Of a DNA stretch of 64,000 nt, positions 11,847 through 24,469 are shown one piece after another. The translations under genes were made by a program, and so were the position numbers. How positions within the stretch are numbered: position 1 is the stretch's first letter; every line of letters starts with the position of its first letter. Under the pieces are notes generated by a model, which did not search any database, was not told where the DNA came from, and was given only the letters and a program-made list of their open reading frames with translations. Source of the stretch: Diadema setosum (Eukaryota > Echinodermata > Echinoidea > Diadematoida > Diadematidae); contig NC_092701.1 in assembly GCF_964275005.1 (NCBI RefSeq), positions 5,934,715 to 5,998,714 of the forward strand, in the 5' to 3' direction.

Positions 11847-13600
11847 CGGCCATGCCAGTATAGCTATATCAATATTATTATGTATATAATACGTTTGTTT
11901 TGTTTTTTTTCTCTGAAGATGTGAGAGTTTCTAGACAGAAATTGACGCTCCTGATTGGCTTGAAAAAAAAAGAAACTCTCGAGATAGATGTGATTCAGTC
12001 AAACCTCGTATCGGTCTATACCGCTCACCATTACAAAATATATGGCAGTAGAATGGAGCGGTGACAGGATCTATATCGCGATCGACAATATGCCACCTGT
12101 GTATTTCCACCCTAGAATAACAATACCAGATTGTCAAGGTACTACGTGATTTGAGTGATCTCATTTTCAACCTATTATATCCCGGTCTGATAAAAAAGGG
12201 GGGAATCGATTTGCCACGAACTGAGAGTTCTATTGATTTCTTCGTGAATCGCACCTGGTCGCACGATTTCATTGCGTACGCGATCTCTTCAGTCAGATCA
12301 GTTTCCACTGTGCGATCTTTTCGGGATCTCAAGGTGCCTTCCCTGGGAATTGCCTTTTGACGCTTGTCCGCGCTGCGTGCATAAGATGACTATGCAAATT
12401 GTGTGTTCTTTCGCATGCCGAACTTGGCGAGTTTCCATGGAGGGAGTGTGTTACTTTGTCCGTGTGTCTTTCATCAAAGAATTAGTTTTACTTAGGTTTA
12501 ATTTTGTTGATTTAATAGTTTGTTTCTTTCTTTCTTTTCAAGATATTATTAGCTTTAGAAAAGTTTCTTCTTGTTCTTGTTCTTCTTGTTCTTCATCTTC
12601 TTTTTGAGGGTTTCTGTGCACTGCAGGTTAATCACAATAAATGCAGGTAGCAGCACAACCTACCAGATATGTCCAGCTTTGAGGTCCCTTAGGTCCATTG
12701 CTTCTCCTTCCAGGGCATGTTGTGGTACCCAACTGAATCCACATTATAGGGGAAGTCTGGGACCATGCATCATTGCACTGTTAGCTTTCCTTCTCAGGAT
12801 CAAGTGGTAATGGGGCTCTTCGTGGAACATGCATTGTCTTCCTACACTGTTAAGACAACTTACCCACGAATTCGCAGTTGTATACTCGAAGTACCTTTTT
12901 TGGCCGGACGAGCAGTTCAGCCTGAACATGCGCGCTCTTTGCCCGGTGTGCGATCGAGGCAAATCTGGGGGTGATTATTATGCGACCTGCTTGCGATTTT
13001 ACGCGACCGAGGTCGGAGGTCGCAACATTTCTTGAAGATGTCCAAAACCCCCGACTGCACCTTCGCGGACGTGATGAGTTAACACTAAATTACTGCCGCG
13101 ATCAGGTACGATCAGGTACCTTATATGTAGAGCATAAAGCTTCTACACTCGTTAGTACTTACGGCTATCACTCGGAGTTTCGAATTTTCAACCATAAACG
13201 CAGGACAAGAAATACCAAGAGAGAACGGGAGACGGACCGATCTGTGGATTTGGAGAGTCAATTTATTATTTCGTAACACCTGGAATAAAACCATTCTTCG
13301 ATTGCATTTAACTGTTGTCGTTGTTGTTGTTGTTGTTGTTATTGGTGTTGCTGTTGTTCAAACTGCATGGGTTCTGCTCAAGAGCTGGAGGGACTTTCAA
13401 AACCGAATTTTCATCAAATAAACTAGATCTCTCTTAGAATTGTGTGCTTTTAACCATTTTCATAAAGTTCTTTCTAAGTAGGTCTATCTTCGACAATAAT
13501 TATTGTCGACCCTGAGGAAGACGAATGTATCGTCGAAAATTTGGTCTGAATAAATAGCACTGTTGGACTGTCAAAAGGCATTACTTCTTCATCTTCTATG
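11847..13600. other. no gene seen
   Basis: Open frames here are short and have no recognised domain. Contents: a TTCTTG run at 12568-12605, a (GTT)n run at 13314-13341, and a partial arm of the AGTTTTGGTTGAGA MITE family at about 13380-13480. Confidence 0.45.
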
Positions 13601-15637
<2,037 letters not shown>

Positions 15638-16073
15638 GATGATGTTTGTTTTGACATGTTTACTGTATGGAGGATTGGACCACATTATGTTTCGTTTTCT
15701 TTGGTGATTTTTATTCTTCTCTGCAGCTGGTGGTCTCTTTGGGTGTGTACGTCAAAGTTGTTTGGTGTCCAGCCTCGTGGAGCGCGTTCTCGTAGTCTGG
15801 TTTGGTGCTGTTGAAGATTTCCTCGTTGCTGGAGATGTTGGGTAGGCGGGACTGAATGGACTGTGGTATTCTCTTAGTGACGGTCTGAATTCCTTCTTGG
15901 TGAGGTCAAATGGAAGTCAACGATAATGTCATTTTGGCCTGTACATTTGTGCTGTGCTCTGTTTGGTAGTTTACCCTCCTGTATATGGCTGTGACATTAT
16001 CTCTCATCAACTTGTTGTATTCTCGAGGAGTGACTGAGTAGTAATTGTTGGTTTTGTCGGCAGGCAATATAGG

Positions 16074-16075
<2 letters not shown>
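15638..16075 (-). mobile_element. degraded retroelement coding remnant
   Basis: On the minus strand, three conserved-looking protein blocks can be read in shifting frames. The first is PADKTNNYYSVTPREYNKLM..DNVTAIYRR. The second, about 100 bp on, is RIPQSIQSRLPNISSNEEIF followed by YENALHEAG. The third is a RNIMWSNPPYSKHVKTNI block. From memory, this order (ADKTTN-like block, RISxLSxNEExF block, IIWFNPPFSxxVxTNIG block) is that of reverse-transcriptase proteins common in marine invertebrates, probably Penelope-like elements with a GIY-YIG end. The RT core between the first two blocks is missing, and there are frameshifts. Dead copy; clade uncertain. Confidence 0.5.

Positions 16076-16076
<1 letters not shown>

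Positions 16077-16119
<43 letters not shown>
16077..16119. repeat. (AT)n microsatellite
   Basis: A short AT run directly between the retroelement remnant and the F1 foldback element. Confidence 0.9.
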
Positions 16120-16124
<5 letters not shown>

Positions 16125-16188
16125 CAAACTATCAAAAGCGCAAATCATAAGTATCCCGTAGTTAAGAAGACCACTGGGGCATTGTGGA

Positions 16189-16412
16189 GCCGGGAAATGT
16201 GCAAACGCCGGGAAATGTGCAAACGCCTGGAAATGTGCAAACGTCTCGCCGGGAAATGTGCAAACGCCGGGAAATGTGCAAACGTCTTGCCGGGAAATGT
16301 GCAAATCTCTAAATTTCATCAACGGGAAATGTGCAAACGTGACGCCGGGAAATGTGCAAATGTTCAATTTTGCCAGGAAATGTGCAAAACGTCGCCGGGA
16401 AATGTGCAAACC
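16189..16412 (+). repeat. left F1 terminal minisatellite, unit CGCCGGGAAATGTGCAAA
   Basis: About ten copies of GGGAAATGTGCAAA preceded by variable CGCC, CGTC or spacer sequence. Variants such as the ATTTCATCAACGGGAAATG spacer and the TTCAATTTTGCC spacer reappear in mirror order in the right array. The paired arrays therefore share ancestry copy by copy. Overlapping open frames made of MCKRR-type repeats are translations of this array. Confidence 0.95.
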
Positions 16413-16519
16413 ATTCATTTCACCTATATTATGTAGAGATGGAAGAGAAACTCTCAATCAAAGCTGCGCACGAACCATTACCATCTTTACCACCTGTCTT
16501 AGCGACCATCTGTCTTTTT

Positions 16520-17755
16520 ATGCCTCCGCCACGAAGTGGTACCGGAGGCATTATGTTTTCGGGTTGTCCGTCCGTCCGTACGTACGTCCGTTCGCTTTCG
16601 TTTACGCGATGTATGATGGGGCAATTATATATTTGATAAGATTTTGGGTGAAATCGGCCTAAGGTCAGAGGTCAAAGGTCAAGGTCAAATCATGAAATTG
16701 TATCCGTTTACGCGATAACTCAAGACTGGATCGAGCAAATTTCACCAAACTTTGTCGGAGGATGATGTATGATGGGGCAATTACTTGATAAGTATTCTAG
16801 TGAAATCGGACAGAGGTCAAAGGTCAAAGATCAAGGTCAAATCCTAAAATTTATCTGTTTATGTGATAACTCAAAACTGGATGAAGCAGCTTTCACCAAA
16901 CTTGGTCCAAGGATGATGTATAATGAGACAATTAGTTGAGTAGATCTTAGTGACATTGGCAAGAGGTCAAAGGTCAATAGGTCAAGGTCAAATGCTAAAC
17001 AGGTTGCTATTTCCCCCATATCTATGCAATGCCCAAAGGTATTTTCTTGAAACTTAGTGTAGACATGTACTACTGCGTAAAGATTCTCCAAAGAGAGTTT
17101 CATGTCATAAGGTCAAAGGTCAAAGGTGAGGTGAAAATGTTGCAATATCACTTTTCTCGCAAATGGTTCAATGTATCTTCATGGAACTTGGTGCATACGC
17201 ATGTACTGACTGGCAGGGATTATCTAGGGAATTTAGGGGTCGTGGGTCAATAGTCAGGGGTCAAAGGTCAAGGTCAACTCCTCAAAATTTTACTATTTCC
17301 CTCATATACTAGTATATGCAATGCTTGCATTATTAGTTTTAAAACTTAATATATACGTGCATTACCTAATGGAGATTTTCCGGGAAATTTCCAGCCAGAA
17401 GGTCAAAGGTCAAAGGTTAAGGGTCAAGGGCCAGGTTTCAATGCCCCCCCCCAAAAAAAAAAAACTATTTTGTACTGTAATTACATTCTTTTTTCATACC
17501 TTGGAAATTACTCAATGCATAAACTTATAAATGGGTCCGTCAGAAGTCAAGTAAAAATTCTCAATTCCCTAAATATGTGTACCTACACTCTTAGACAATT
17601 ATAGCAAACCCAGTTCAAGGAAAGTGAACATTCAAGATATTTCTGACAAACCTGTCATTTCAATATTTTGCCAGTTATGTGAAACTATAATCACACTTTG
17701 TGAAGACATTGTACTATACACCTATTGGGAGAATCATGCATTATGGCGGAGGCAT
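16520..17755 (+). mobile_element. nested AGGTCA-rich element with ATGCCTCCGCCA ends
   Basis: Begins ATGCCTCCGCCA and ends TGGCGGAGGCAT. The left end also forms a hairpin around CCACGAAGTGG. It carries the TTTTCGGGTTGTCCGTCCG block seen in many marine invertebrate repeats (recalled, not searched). Inside are six clusters of AGGTCA half-sites, starting near 16662, 16813, 16963, 17109, 17258 and 17399, so the unit length is close to 150 bp. Several clusters contain the exact direct repeat AGGTCAAAGGTCA. A related copy in opposite orientation lies at about 34275-34795. Confidence 0.75.
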
Positions 17756-17769
17756 CAGTCGCCATAGCG

Positions 17770-18885
17770 ACATTTCTATTTTTTTTATTACATTTTCAGC
17801 ATTTTCTTGCAAACCCTACGATTTTTCACCAGATTTGGCAGATAACATCTTAATGGTGATATGATCGTAATTTGCCAAAATGAGCCCCCCCCCCCCCACA
17901 CACACACACACACCAGTCCTAAGAAGGGGGGGGGGGAGGAGTTGAAGCCTCAGAGTCCCTATACGCTTGATTTTTTTCTTCATCTGTCGAACCGAAAAAG
18001 AAAGAGCTAAGTTAGTGCTATGAAGACATTAATGACTAAAATTTCATGTTTGATTATGGCGGACCCAGGGGTGTCCTGATCGGGGGTGAGGGGGAGGAGG
18101 AGGATTTTCCACACTTTCAGCACATTCTCGAAAAATCTAGGACGGATTTTCACCCAACTTGTGAAATACAGTCATATTTATGGTAATATAATCTTGATTT
18201 GTTAAAATGCGCCTCCCCCCCCCCCCCATCGCCGAAGGGGGGAGGGGGAATTAAAGCTTCACTTTTAACATCCCAAAAATCTGGATTTTTATTTTTTTTT
18301 AATCTTCTTCTGTCAAACCGAAAAAGATAGAGCTAAGTTAGTGCTAAGAAGACATTAACGTGATTAATGAATGAAATTTCATGTTTGATTATGGCGGATC
18401 AAGGGGTGCCCAGATCGGGGGGGGGGTGGGGGGAGGGTGATGGGTGGCGGGGGATATTCCACATTTTTAGCATCTTCTCGAAATATCTATGAGGGATTTT
18501 CCCCCAACTTGACAGATATCAAGATTATGGTAATAATTATGATCTTAATTTGTTCAAATGAGCCCCAACCCCCCCTTCCCCCACCGCCGAAGGGGGGGGG
18601 GGGGTTGAAGCTTCAACGTCCCTAAACTCTGGAATTTAATCTTCTTCTGTCAAACCGATAAAGATTGAGCTAAGTTAGTGTTATGAAGACACAACGTTAA
18701 TGAATGAAATTTTGTGTTTGGTTATGGCGCGGATCAAGGGGTCTCCAGATCAAGGGGGTGAGGGCAAAGAGAGGAATTTTCCACATTTTCAGCATCTTCT
18801 TGAAAAATCTACAGATTTTCACCAAAATTGGCAGATTGCCTCTTTACGGTGATATGCACTTAATTTGTTAAAATGAGCCCCCTCC

Positions 18886-18919
<34 letters not shown>

Positions 18920-19300
18920 TTAAGGGGGGGGGGGTAAAGCCTCGGCGTCCCTAAACTCAATTTTTATCTTCTTCTGTCAAACCGGAAAAGAGAGCTTAGT
19001 TAGTGCTATGAAGACATTGAAATTTTATTTCACGTTTGATTGTGGCGGATCGAGGGGTGTCTTTATCGGGGGGGGGGGGGGGTGAGGGGGAGGAGGGGGA
19101 TTTTCGCATATTTTGCATCCTCTTGAGAAATCTTTGACGGATTTCCACGGAACGTGAGAGGTAGCATCTCTAGGGTAATAGAATCCCACTTTGTTCGAAG
19201 GGGCAACAAGTCCAAGTTGTTCCCCTTCCCCAAAGCTAGGGATAAGACCAGGGTAGCCCCCACGTCATTTAGTAAGCAGAAGTGAAATTTCATCAAAGTA
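17770..19300 (+). repeat. F1 ~330-bp tandem units, forward block
   Basis: The marker TTATGGCGGATC or a variant recurs at about 18056, 18389, 18722 and 19041 (spacing 333, 333, about 319). Each unit holds a poly-C run facing a poly-G run about 20-60 bp later (hairpin- and G-quadruplex-prone), then GTCAAACCGAAAAAGA, GAGCTAAGTTAGTG and AAATTTCATGTTTG. Units differ mainly in the length of the C/G tracts and in CA insertions. Confidence 0.9.
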
Positions 19301-19429
19301 TAGATCTACCTTCTAAAAATATGATAAGATTGTGTTCTATTACTCTTGGTTGTATAGAAAATTTCTTTAAAAAGTATGTATTCCGTTTTTTTTTTCATAT
19401 GTATAGGGTTTTCAATAAAATTCTGAATT

Positions 19430-21460
19430 CCACCCGAACGACCCCACCCCCCTTGTGTTGGTCCCTTTCAAGTTCAAGGGGCGGAGATGAGGGGGGGGGT
19501 GCTCCATCTCCTCCCACTTTAGAGTTGGGGCAGTGCTCATTTAGACAAATTGAGGTCATATCAACAGATAAATACGCTACGCTACGTTTCAAGCTTGGCA
19601 AATATCTAGTATATAAGGGTTTCAAGAAGAAGCTGAATATGTGACAAATCCGCCTCCGCCGCACTTAACATTAATATTCATGAATTAACTTACCATAACA
19701 GGCACCAGCACTCTATTAGCTCCATTATTTTTGTACAGAATTTTTTTTTTTTTAAGCTGATATATAATTTCATTATCCGAGGGATGCGTCTTGAGTTTTC
19801 AGGAAAAAGACAAAAAATGTGAAAATTAAGCCTCCTTCCTACCCACTCACCTTTTTGGGCATTCCTTCATCTGTCATTGTAAACTTGAGCCTACATCATG
19901 CATTAACTGTATTTACAGTACTATCACCATAAAGATGCTATGGCCAAGTTTGGTGAAAATTCGTCATAGATTTTTCAAGAAGATGGAGAAAATTGTGAAA
20001 ATCCCCCTCCTCCCCCTGGTTACAGTTCGTTATTCCGAAGGTTCGTTATTCCGAAGGCTCTTTATTCCTAAGATTCGTTATTCCGAAGGTTCATTGTTCC
20101 GAATTTCATTTACGGATTAACCAGTCTTCGAAATAACGAACCTTCGGAATAACGCCACAAATTTTCGGATTAACGAACCCTTTTTTATTTTCGGATTAAC
20201 GAACCTCTGGGTATAGGGACTTTGCGTATTTCGGATTAACGACCCTTTGGAATAACGTACCTTCGGAACAGTGAACCTTCGGAATAACGAACAGCACCCC
20301 CTCCCCCTCACCCTCACCTACCCCCGATCAGAGCACACCTAGACCCGCCATAATCAAACACGAGATTTCGGTCATTAATGTCTTTACAGCACAAACTTTT
20401 TCGGTTCGACAGAAGTAAAAAAAAAAAAATCAAGAGAATAGGGACTCTGAGGGTTCAACCTCCCCCCCCCCCTACTCGTCGGGTGGGGGGGGGGGGGGAG
20501 GGATTCAATTAAAAAAAAAAATAAGACCGAATCACCATGAAAATACTATCTGCCAAGTTTGGCAAATATCCGTCATATATTTTACAAGACTATGCAGAAA
20601 ATGTGGAAAATCTCCCTCACACCCCTTATCAGCGCACTCCTGGACCCGTCATAATCAAACCTGAAATTTTAGTAACTTTAGTGTCTTCATATAACGTAGT
20701 TCCATATTCTTCGGTTTAACAGAAGAAGATTACGGATTCCAGAGTTTAGGGGCCTAAAACTTCAACTCCTCCCCCCCCCCCCCCCCCCCCCCTGGCGGTG
20801 GGAGGGGGTGGAGCTCAGTTTACCATATAAGGCCATATCACCGTAAAGATGGTATCTGCCAAGTTTGGTGAAAATCCTTCTTGGGATTTATCAAGAAGAT
20901 GCAGTAAATGTGTACAATCCCCCTCCTCTCCATCACTTCCCCTCCCCCCACCCCCAATCAGGGCACCCCTGGATCTGCCATAATCAAACATGAAATTTCA
21001 GTCATACAAGGCACTAACTTAGCTCTATCTTCTTCTTTTTTTGTACGACAGAAAAAGATTATTAAAAATCCAGAGTTTAGAGACTCTGAGGCTTCAACTC
21101 CCCCCCCCCCTTTTCGGCCGGGGGTGGAGGGGGGGGGGGGGAGGATTGGGGGCCAATTTCAATTCATAAAATCATATCACCGTAATGAGGCTATCTGACA
21201 AGTTTCGTGAAAATCTGTCCTAGACTTTTCAAGAAGATACTGACAATGTAGAAAATCCTTCTCCTCCCCTCACCCCTTCCCCCGCGATCCGGACATCCCT
21301 GAATCCGTCATAATCAAACATGCAATTTCAGTCATTAATGTCTTCATAGCACTAGTTTAGGGACTCTGAGGCTTCAATTTGAAGACTCCTCCCCACTTAT
21401 GGCCCCGTGCCCTGCATCCCTGGATCTGCCATTAAACGTGAACTCCTGTCATCAATATCT
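19430..21460 (-). repeat. F1 ~330-bp tandem units, inverted block
   Basis: The same unit in reverse orientation: CCATAATCAAACATGAAATT or variants at about 20350, 20647, 20977 and 21307, each with its poly-C/poly-G pair. The array continues after the nested MITE at 22194-22430. Orientation switches near 19.3-19.45 kb, the centre of the palindrome. A patch at 20020-20300 consists of TTCGTTATTCCGAAGG / CCTTCGGAATAACGAA words in both orientations and is a separate nested repeat, related to the pogo-like elements at 46-47 kb and 59-60 kb. Confidence 0.85.
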
Positions 21461-21464
21461 TTAA

Positions 21465-22189
21465 CCCTAAAAGGGTTATAAATCTGTAACGCGAGAAGGC
21501 CTCGTCGCGAGGCTTCTTCATTTTCTTTGTTCAAGTCTCGCGCAACTTTTGAGACCAAATTTGCAACGTCCGCGCATACTTTTGCGAAGCCATGCCCATT
21601 TTTGTAACGGAATGTCGCCCCAAAACGGGCACAATTTTGTGATTTTGTGTACGTTTCCTATGGAAAACAATGTTCTGTCATGAAAGTCATAAAAACCTGA
21701 TTATTTTTACAATTAATCACTTTCATTTATTAATTTTGTGCTAATTATGGTAGAAGAGTGGTCAGTGACAATTTCCAATGAAAAAACAAAGAAAAAACAA
21801 AAGTTTAAAAACAAAGAAATACATAAGAAATTCTGAAAACAATGAAATAAATAAGAATTGAAATGAGTTTTGGAAGTTTTTGTGAGGTGCAATTGTTGAA
21901 TATGCAAAAACAGATTTACAGATCAAAAATTAGACTCTCAATGCTTTTAATTAGGCTAAAATATCATCTTGAGCTTAATTTGCATAATTAATTCACTAAA
22001 ATTAGAAATTGATTGTTTCACAAAATCTTATGACACAATCTTGTAGATTATGACGTGGGTCTCACGCATGCGAAATTTCATCGCTATCGCACCACCAATG
22101 GCCGAGATCTCATGGGGGGGGGGGGCGGAATCCATCCCCCCCCCCCCCCCCGGTCTGAGCATAGCCAAAAAAGCCCGGCCCCTTTAGGG
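21465..22189. mobile_element. piggyBac-like MITE nested in F1, TSD TTAA
   Basis: TTAA at 21461-21464 and 22190-22193 bracket termini CCCTAAAAGGG and CCCCTTTAGGG. The TTAA target and CCCTxxAAxGG-type ends are those of the piggyBac superfamily. The interior is non-coding and includes a CTCGCG-rich part, an AT-rich middle and a poly-G/poly-C pair at 22115-22151. Confidence 0.75.
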
Positions 22190-22481
22190 TTAAAGAACCA
22201 TCCTAGCTCATTCTTATTTGGTTATATAATACAAGAAGAATTTCGATAATACCGTAGTTCTGGGACTTAATTGAGCCCCCCTCCCCTTTTTCGGGGGGGG
22301 GGGGGGTGGCTGCTATATAAACAAATTGAGATCCCATTGCCATAATCGTGCTACCTGCCAACTTTGTTGAAAATCTGTCAAGGATTTCATTAAGAAAATC
22401 TAAATGGTGGAAGTTCATGGGCAGTTTTGATATGGAGTTTATCTACTATCTTTATACACAATATCGCTAAAGTAAATGATT

Positions 22482-22736
22482 TGCACATTTCCCGGCGACA
22501 TTTTGCACATTTCCCGGCAAAATTGAACTTTTGCACATTTCCCGGCGTCATGTTTGCACATTTCCCGTTGATGAAATTTGCACATTTCCCGGCGAGACGT
22601 TTGCACATTTCCCGGCGTTTGCACATTTCCTGGCAAGACGTTTGCACATTTCCCGGCGTTTGCACATTTCCCGGCGAGACGTTTGCACAATTCCCGGCGT
22701 TTGCACATTTCCCGGCGTTTGCACATTTCCCGGCTC
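22482..22736 (-). repeat. right F1 terminal minisatellite
   Basis: About twelve copies of TTTGCACATTTCCCGGCG, the reverse complement of the left array, with matching spacer variants (GTTGATGAAATTTG, GCAAAATTGAAC). There are a few more units than on the left, as expected if array length drifts after insertion. Confidence 0.95.
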
Positions 22737-22745
22737 CACAGGCAT

Positions 22746-24469
22746 CCTAGAAAACTTCACAGCCATGCAGTTTCCTCCATTCCTCCCTCTCCTATGCAAC
22801 CTTAGGCCTGACCATCAGTTTCGTATGCTGTCTTCCCATATCTAGTATTTGGTCTTCCCTTTGCTCTGTTTCCTCCTGCGGTGCCTTGTAAATATTGTTT
22901 TCAAGTCCTATTTGATCTCACTGTGTACTCATGCCTTTTGAGTTTTGTTTGTTTGAGAGTGAAGTCTGATTTTATTTTCTTTATTGTGAAGTTTCTATCA
23001 CTCCAGATAACCCTAAGTTTTGTCAGGGTCTGTAATCTTGGCGATCACCTCTAGCTTCTGAACTGTGATCAATTTCCCCTTTGTATATATTGGAAGGATT
23101 GCACTTTTTCCAGCTGTTTGGCTTTGACGTTGATGTCAAGACTTGTGCCTTGGTGTTTGTCCTTATTTTATTTTCGGATACTCTAACTGCCATGACATAC
23201 CATGCCCTTTTGAAACCAAGTAAAAACAATACAAAAACAAGAGAAGCTGAACAGAATAAAATTTATTGCATACATACTACAAGCAGCGATTATACAGGGT
23301 CTATTACCGGAAGGCACCTTTGCAAAATACATGATTTTACTTTGCTATTCTTTATGTTTTCTCTTGAATGAAGACGTGGAAGCGTCGTTGCTTGATAATA
23401 TGTGGGAAGCTATTTCACGCTTTAGGGCCCAAATACCTTGTGCATGGCGAAAATTGTACAGTATGTATTTACCTCATCGTTGTTGTTGTTGTTTTTATAT
23501 GGCACTCTATACAAATTTTACACCTGTCTTGTTGAGTATGCATTTACCTCATTATTGTTGTGGTTTTTTTTTTATAGAATCCAAATGGCATGGCATTATA
23601 TTAGTTCTTATAATCAAAGACATCAAGCAAACAATTTGAGTTTCGTTGATCTCACATATCTTCAAGAATTTTCACCCCAGGTAACTTTCCGAACAGATGG
23701 GTAGAATGCGTATGTCGTTGTAAGTTTCCAATAATTCTTGTTTGAGGCTTCTGAAGATTTAAAAATCAGATGACATGATGCACTGTTCCCCAGAACAATA
23801 CTACAGTAGGTTCGTCGTAGCAAAACCAGGTTTGATTGATCCGAAGCGAATATTAAAAGCCATTTATGCTTCAGCTTATTCATAACACCGATTGTATTCT
23901 TTATTTTCACAAATATGGTATCAATATGTTTCGTCCACGTAACTTTTCATCAGTCACAACACCTAAAAGATTTACTTATGTAATAAGAAAAGGATATTTG
24001 CAATTGTCATAACTGTTTCATCAACAATACAAAGTTAATCATGAATAACTGAACAAAGATGTTAACGTTTGGATCATTATAAGACAAAAATAAACGATTG
24101 CTGTCTGCACAAGTGTGAATTAACATACTTGAGAAATGCTAGTTTTTCACGTATGTAAAAAAAAAAAAAAAAATGCCAAAGCAAACTATAAAAGAAACCA
24201 GGGTACTATACTTGAAAAATTTCCTCGGAAATCCCACTGTTTCCTCTTGTGGAGCGCCTAAAAACACACACACACACACATATTATAGGCCTATATATCC
24301 TGGCAAAGGCTGCTGAAAATCTAGCAGGCACCATCCGGATGCCAGTCTGTCTCAATTCGCCAACCGGTGACCTACTAGCACTGACCAGGAGGTAACTAAG
24401 CAGGTGACCAGGAGGTAATTAATACTTGGCAGCAATTTATCGTAGATCTAGTCGCATATATCACGTATA
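22746..24469. other. no gene seen
   Basis: Non-coding by inspection. A ~35-bp direct repeat (GTATGTATTTACCTCAT / GTATGCATTTACCTCAT, each followed by GTT repeats) sits at about 23462 and 23537. Short A and CA runs lie at 24158-24173 and 24263-24280. Confidence 0.4.

Larger units (their letters stand above)
16183..22740. mobile_element. F1: 6.56-kb foldback transposon with minisatellite arms, TSD GGCAT
   Basis: The ends are exact inverted repeats, TGTGGAGCCGGGAAATGTGC at 16183 and its complement ending at 22740. They are flanked by the perfect direct repeat GGCAT at 16178-16182 and 22741-22745. Arms in order: a ~18-bp minisatellite (CGCCGGGAAATGTGCAAA) with the same spacer anomalies in both arms, then a ~330-bp tandem array that runs forward on the left (17770-19300) and reverse on the right (19430-22430). 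Two nested transposons (16520-17755 and 21465-22189) are each in one arm only and are therefore younger. No transposase is seen. This architecture resembles sea urchin TU foldback elements. The TG...CA ends plus 5-bp TSD would also be compatible with LTR-type integration, but no LTR is present. Confidence 0.85.

Noticed and set aside
16189..16412. Regularly spaced short repeats resembling a CRISPR array
   Set aside because: Eukaryotic context, spacers too short and too similar, and an inverted twin at the other end of a transposon.
16182..16662. Several overlapping open frames with MCKRREMCKRL-type repeats, mirrored on the other side at 22390-22845
   Set aside because: They are six-frame translations of the F1 terminal minisatellite; open in many frames at once and on both strands.
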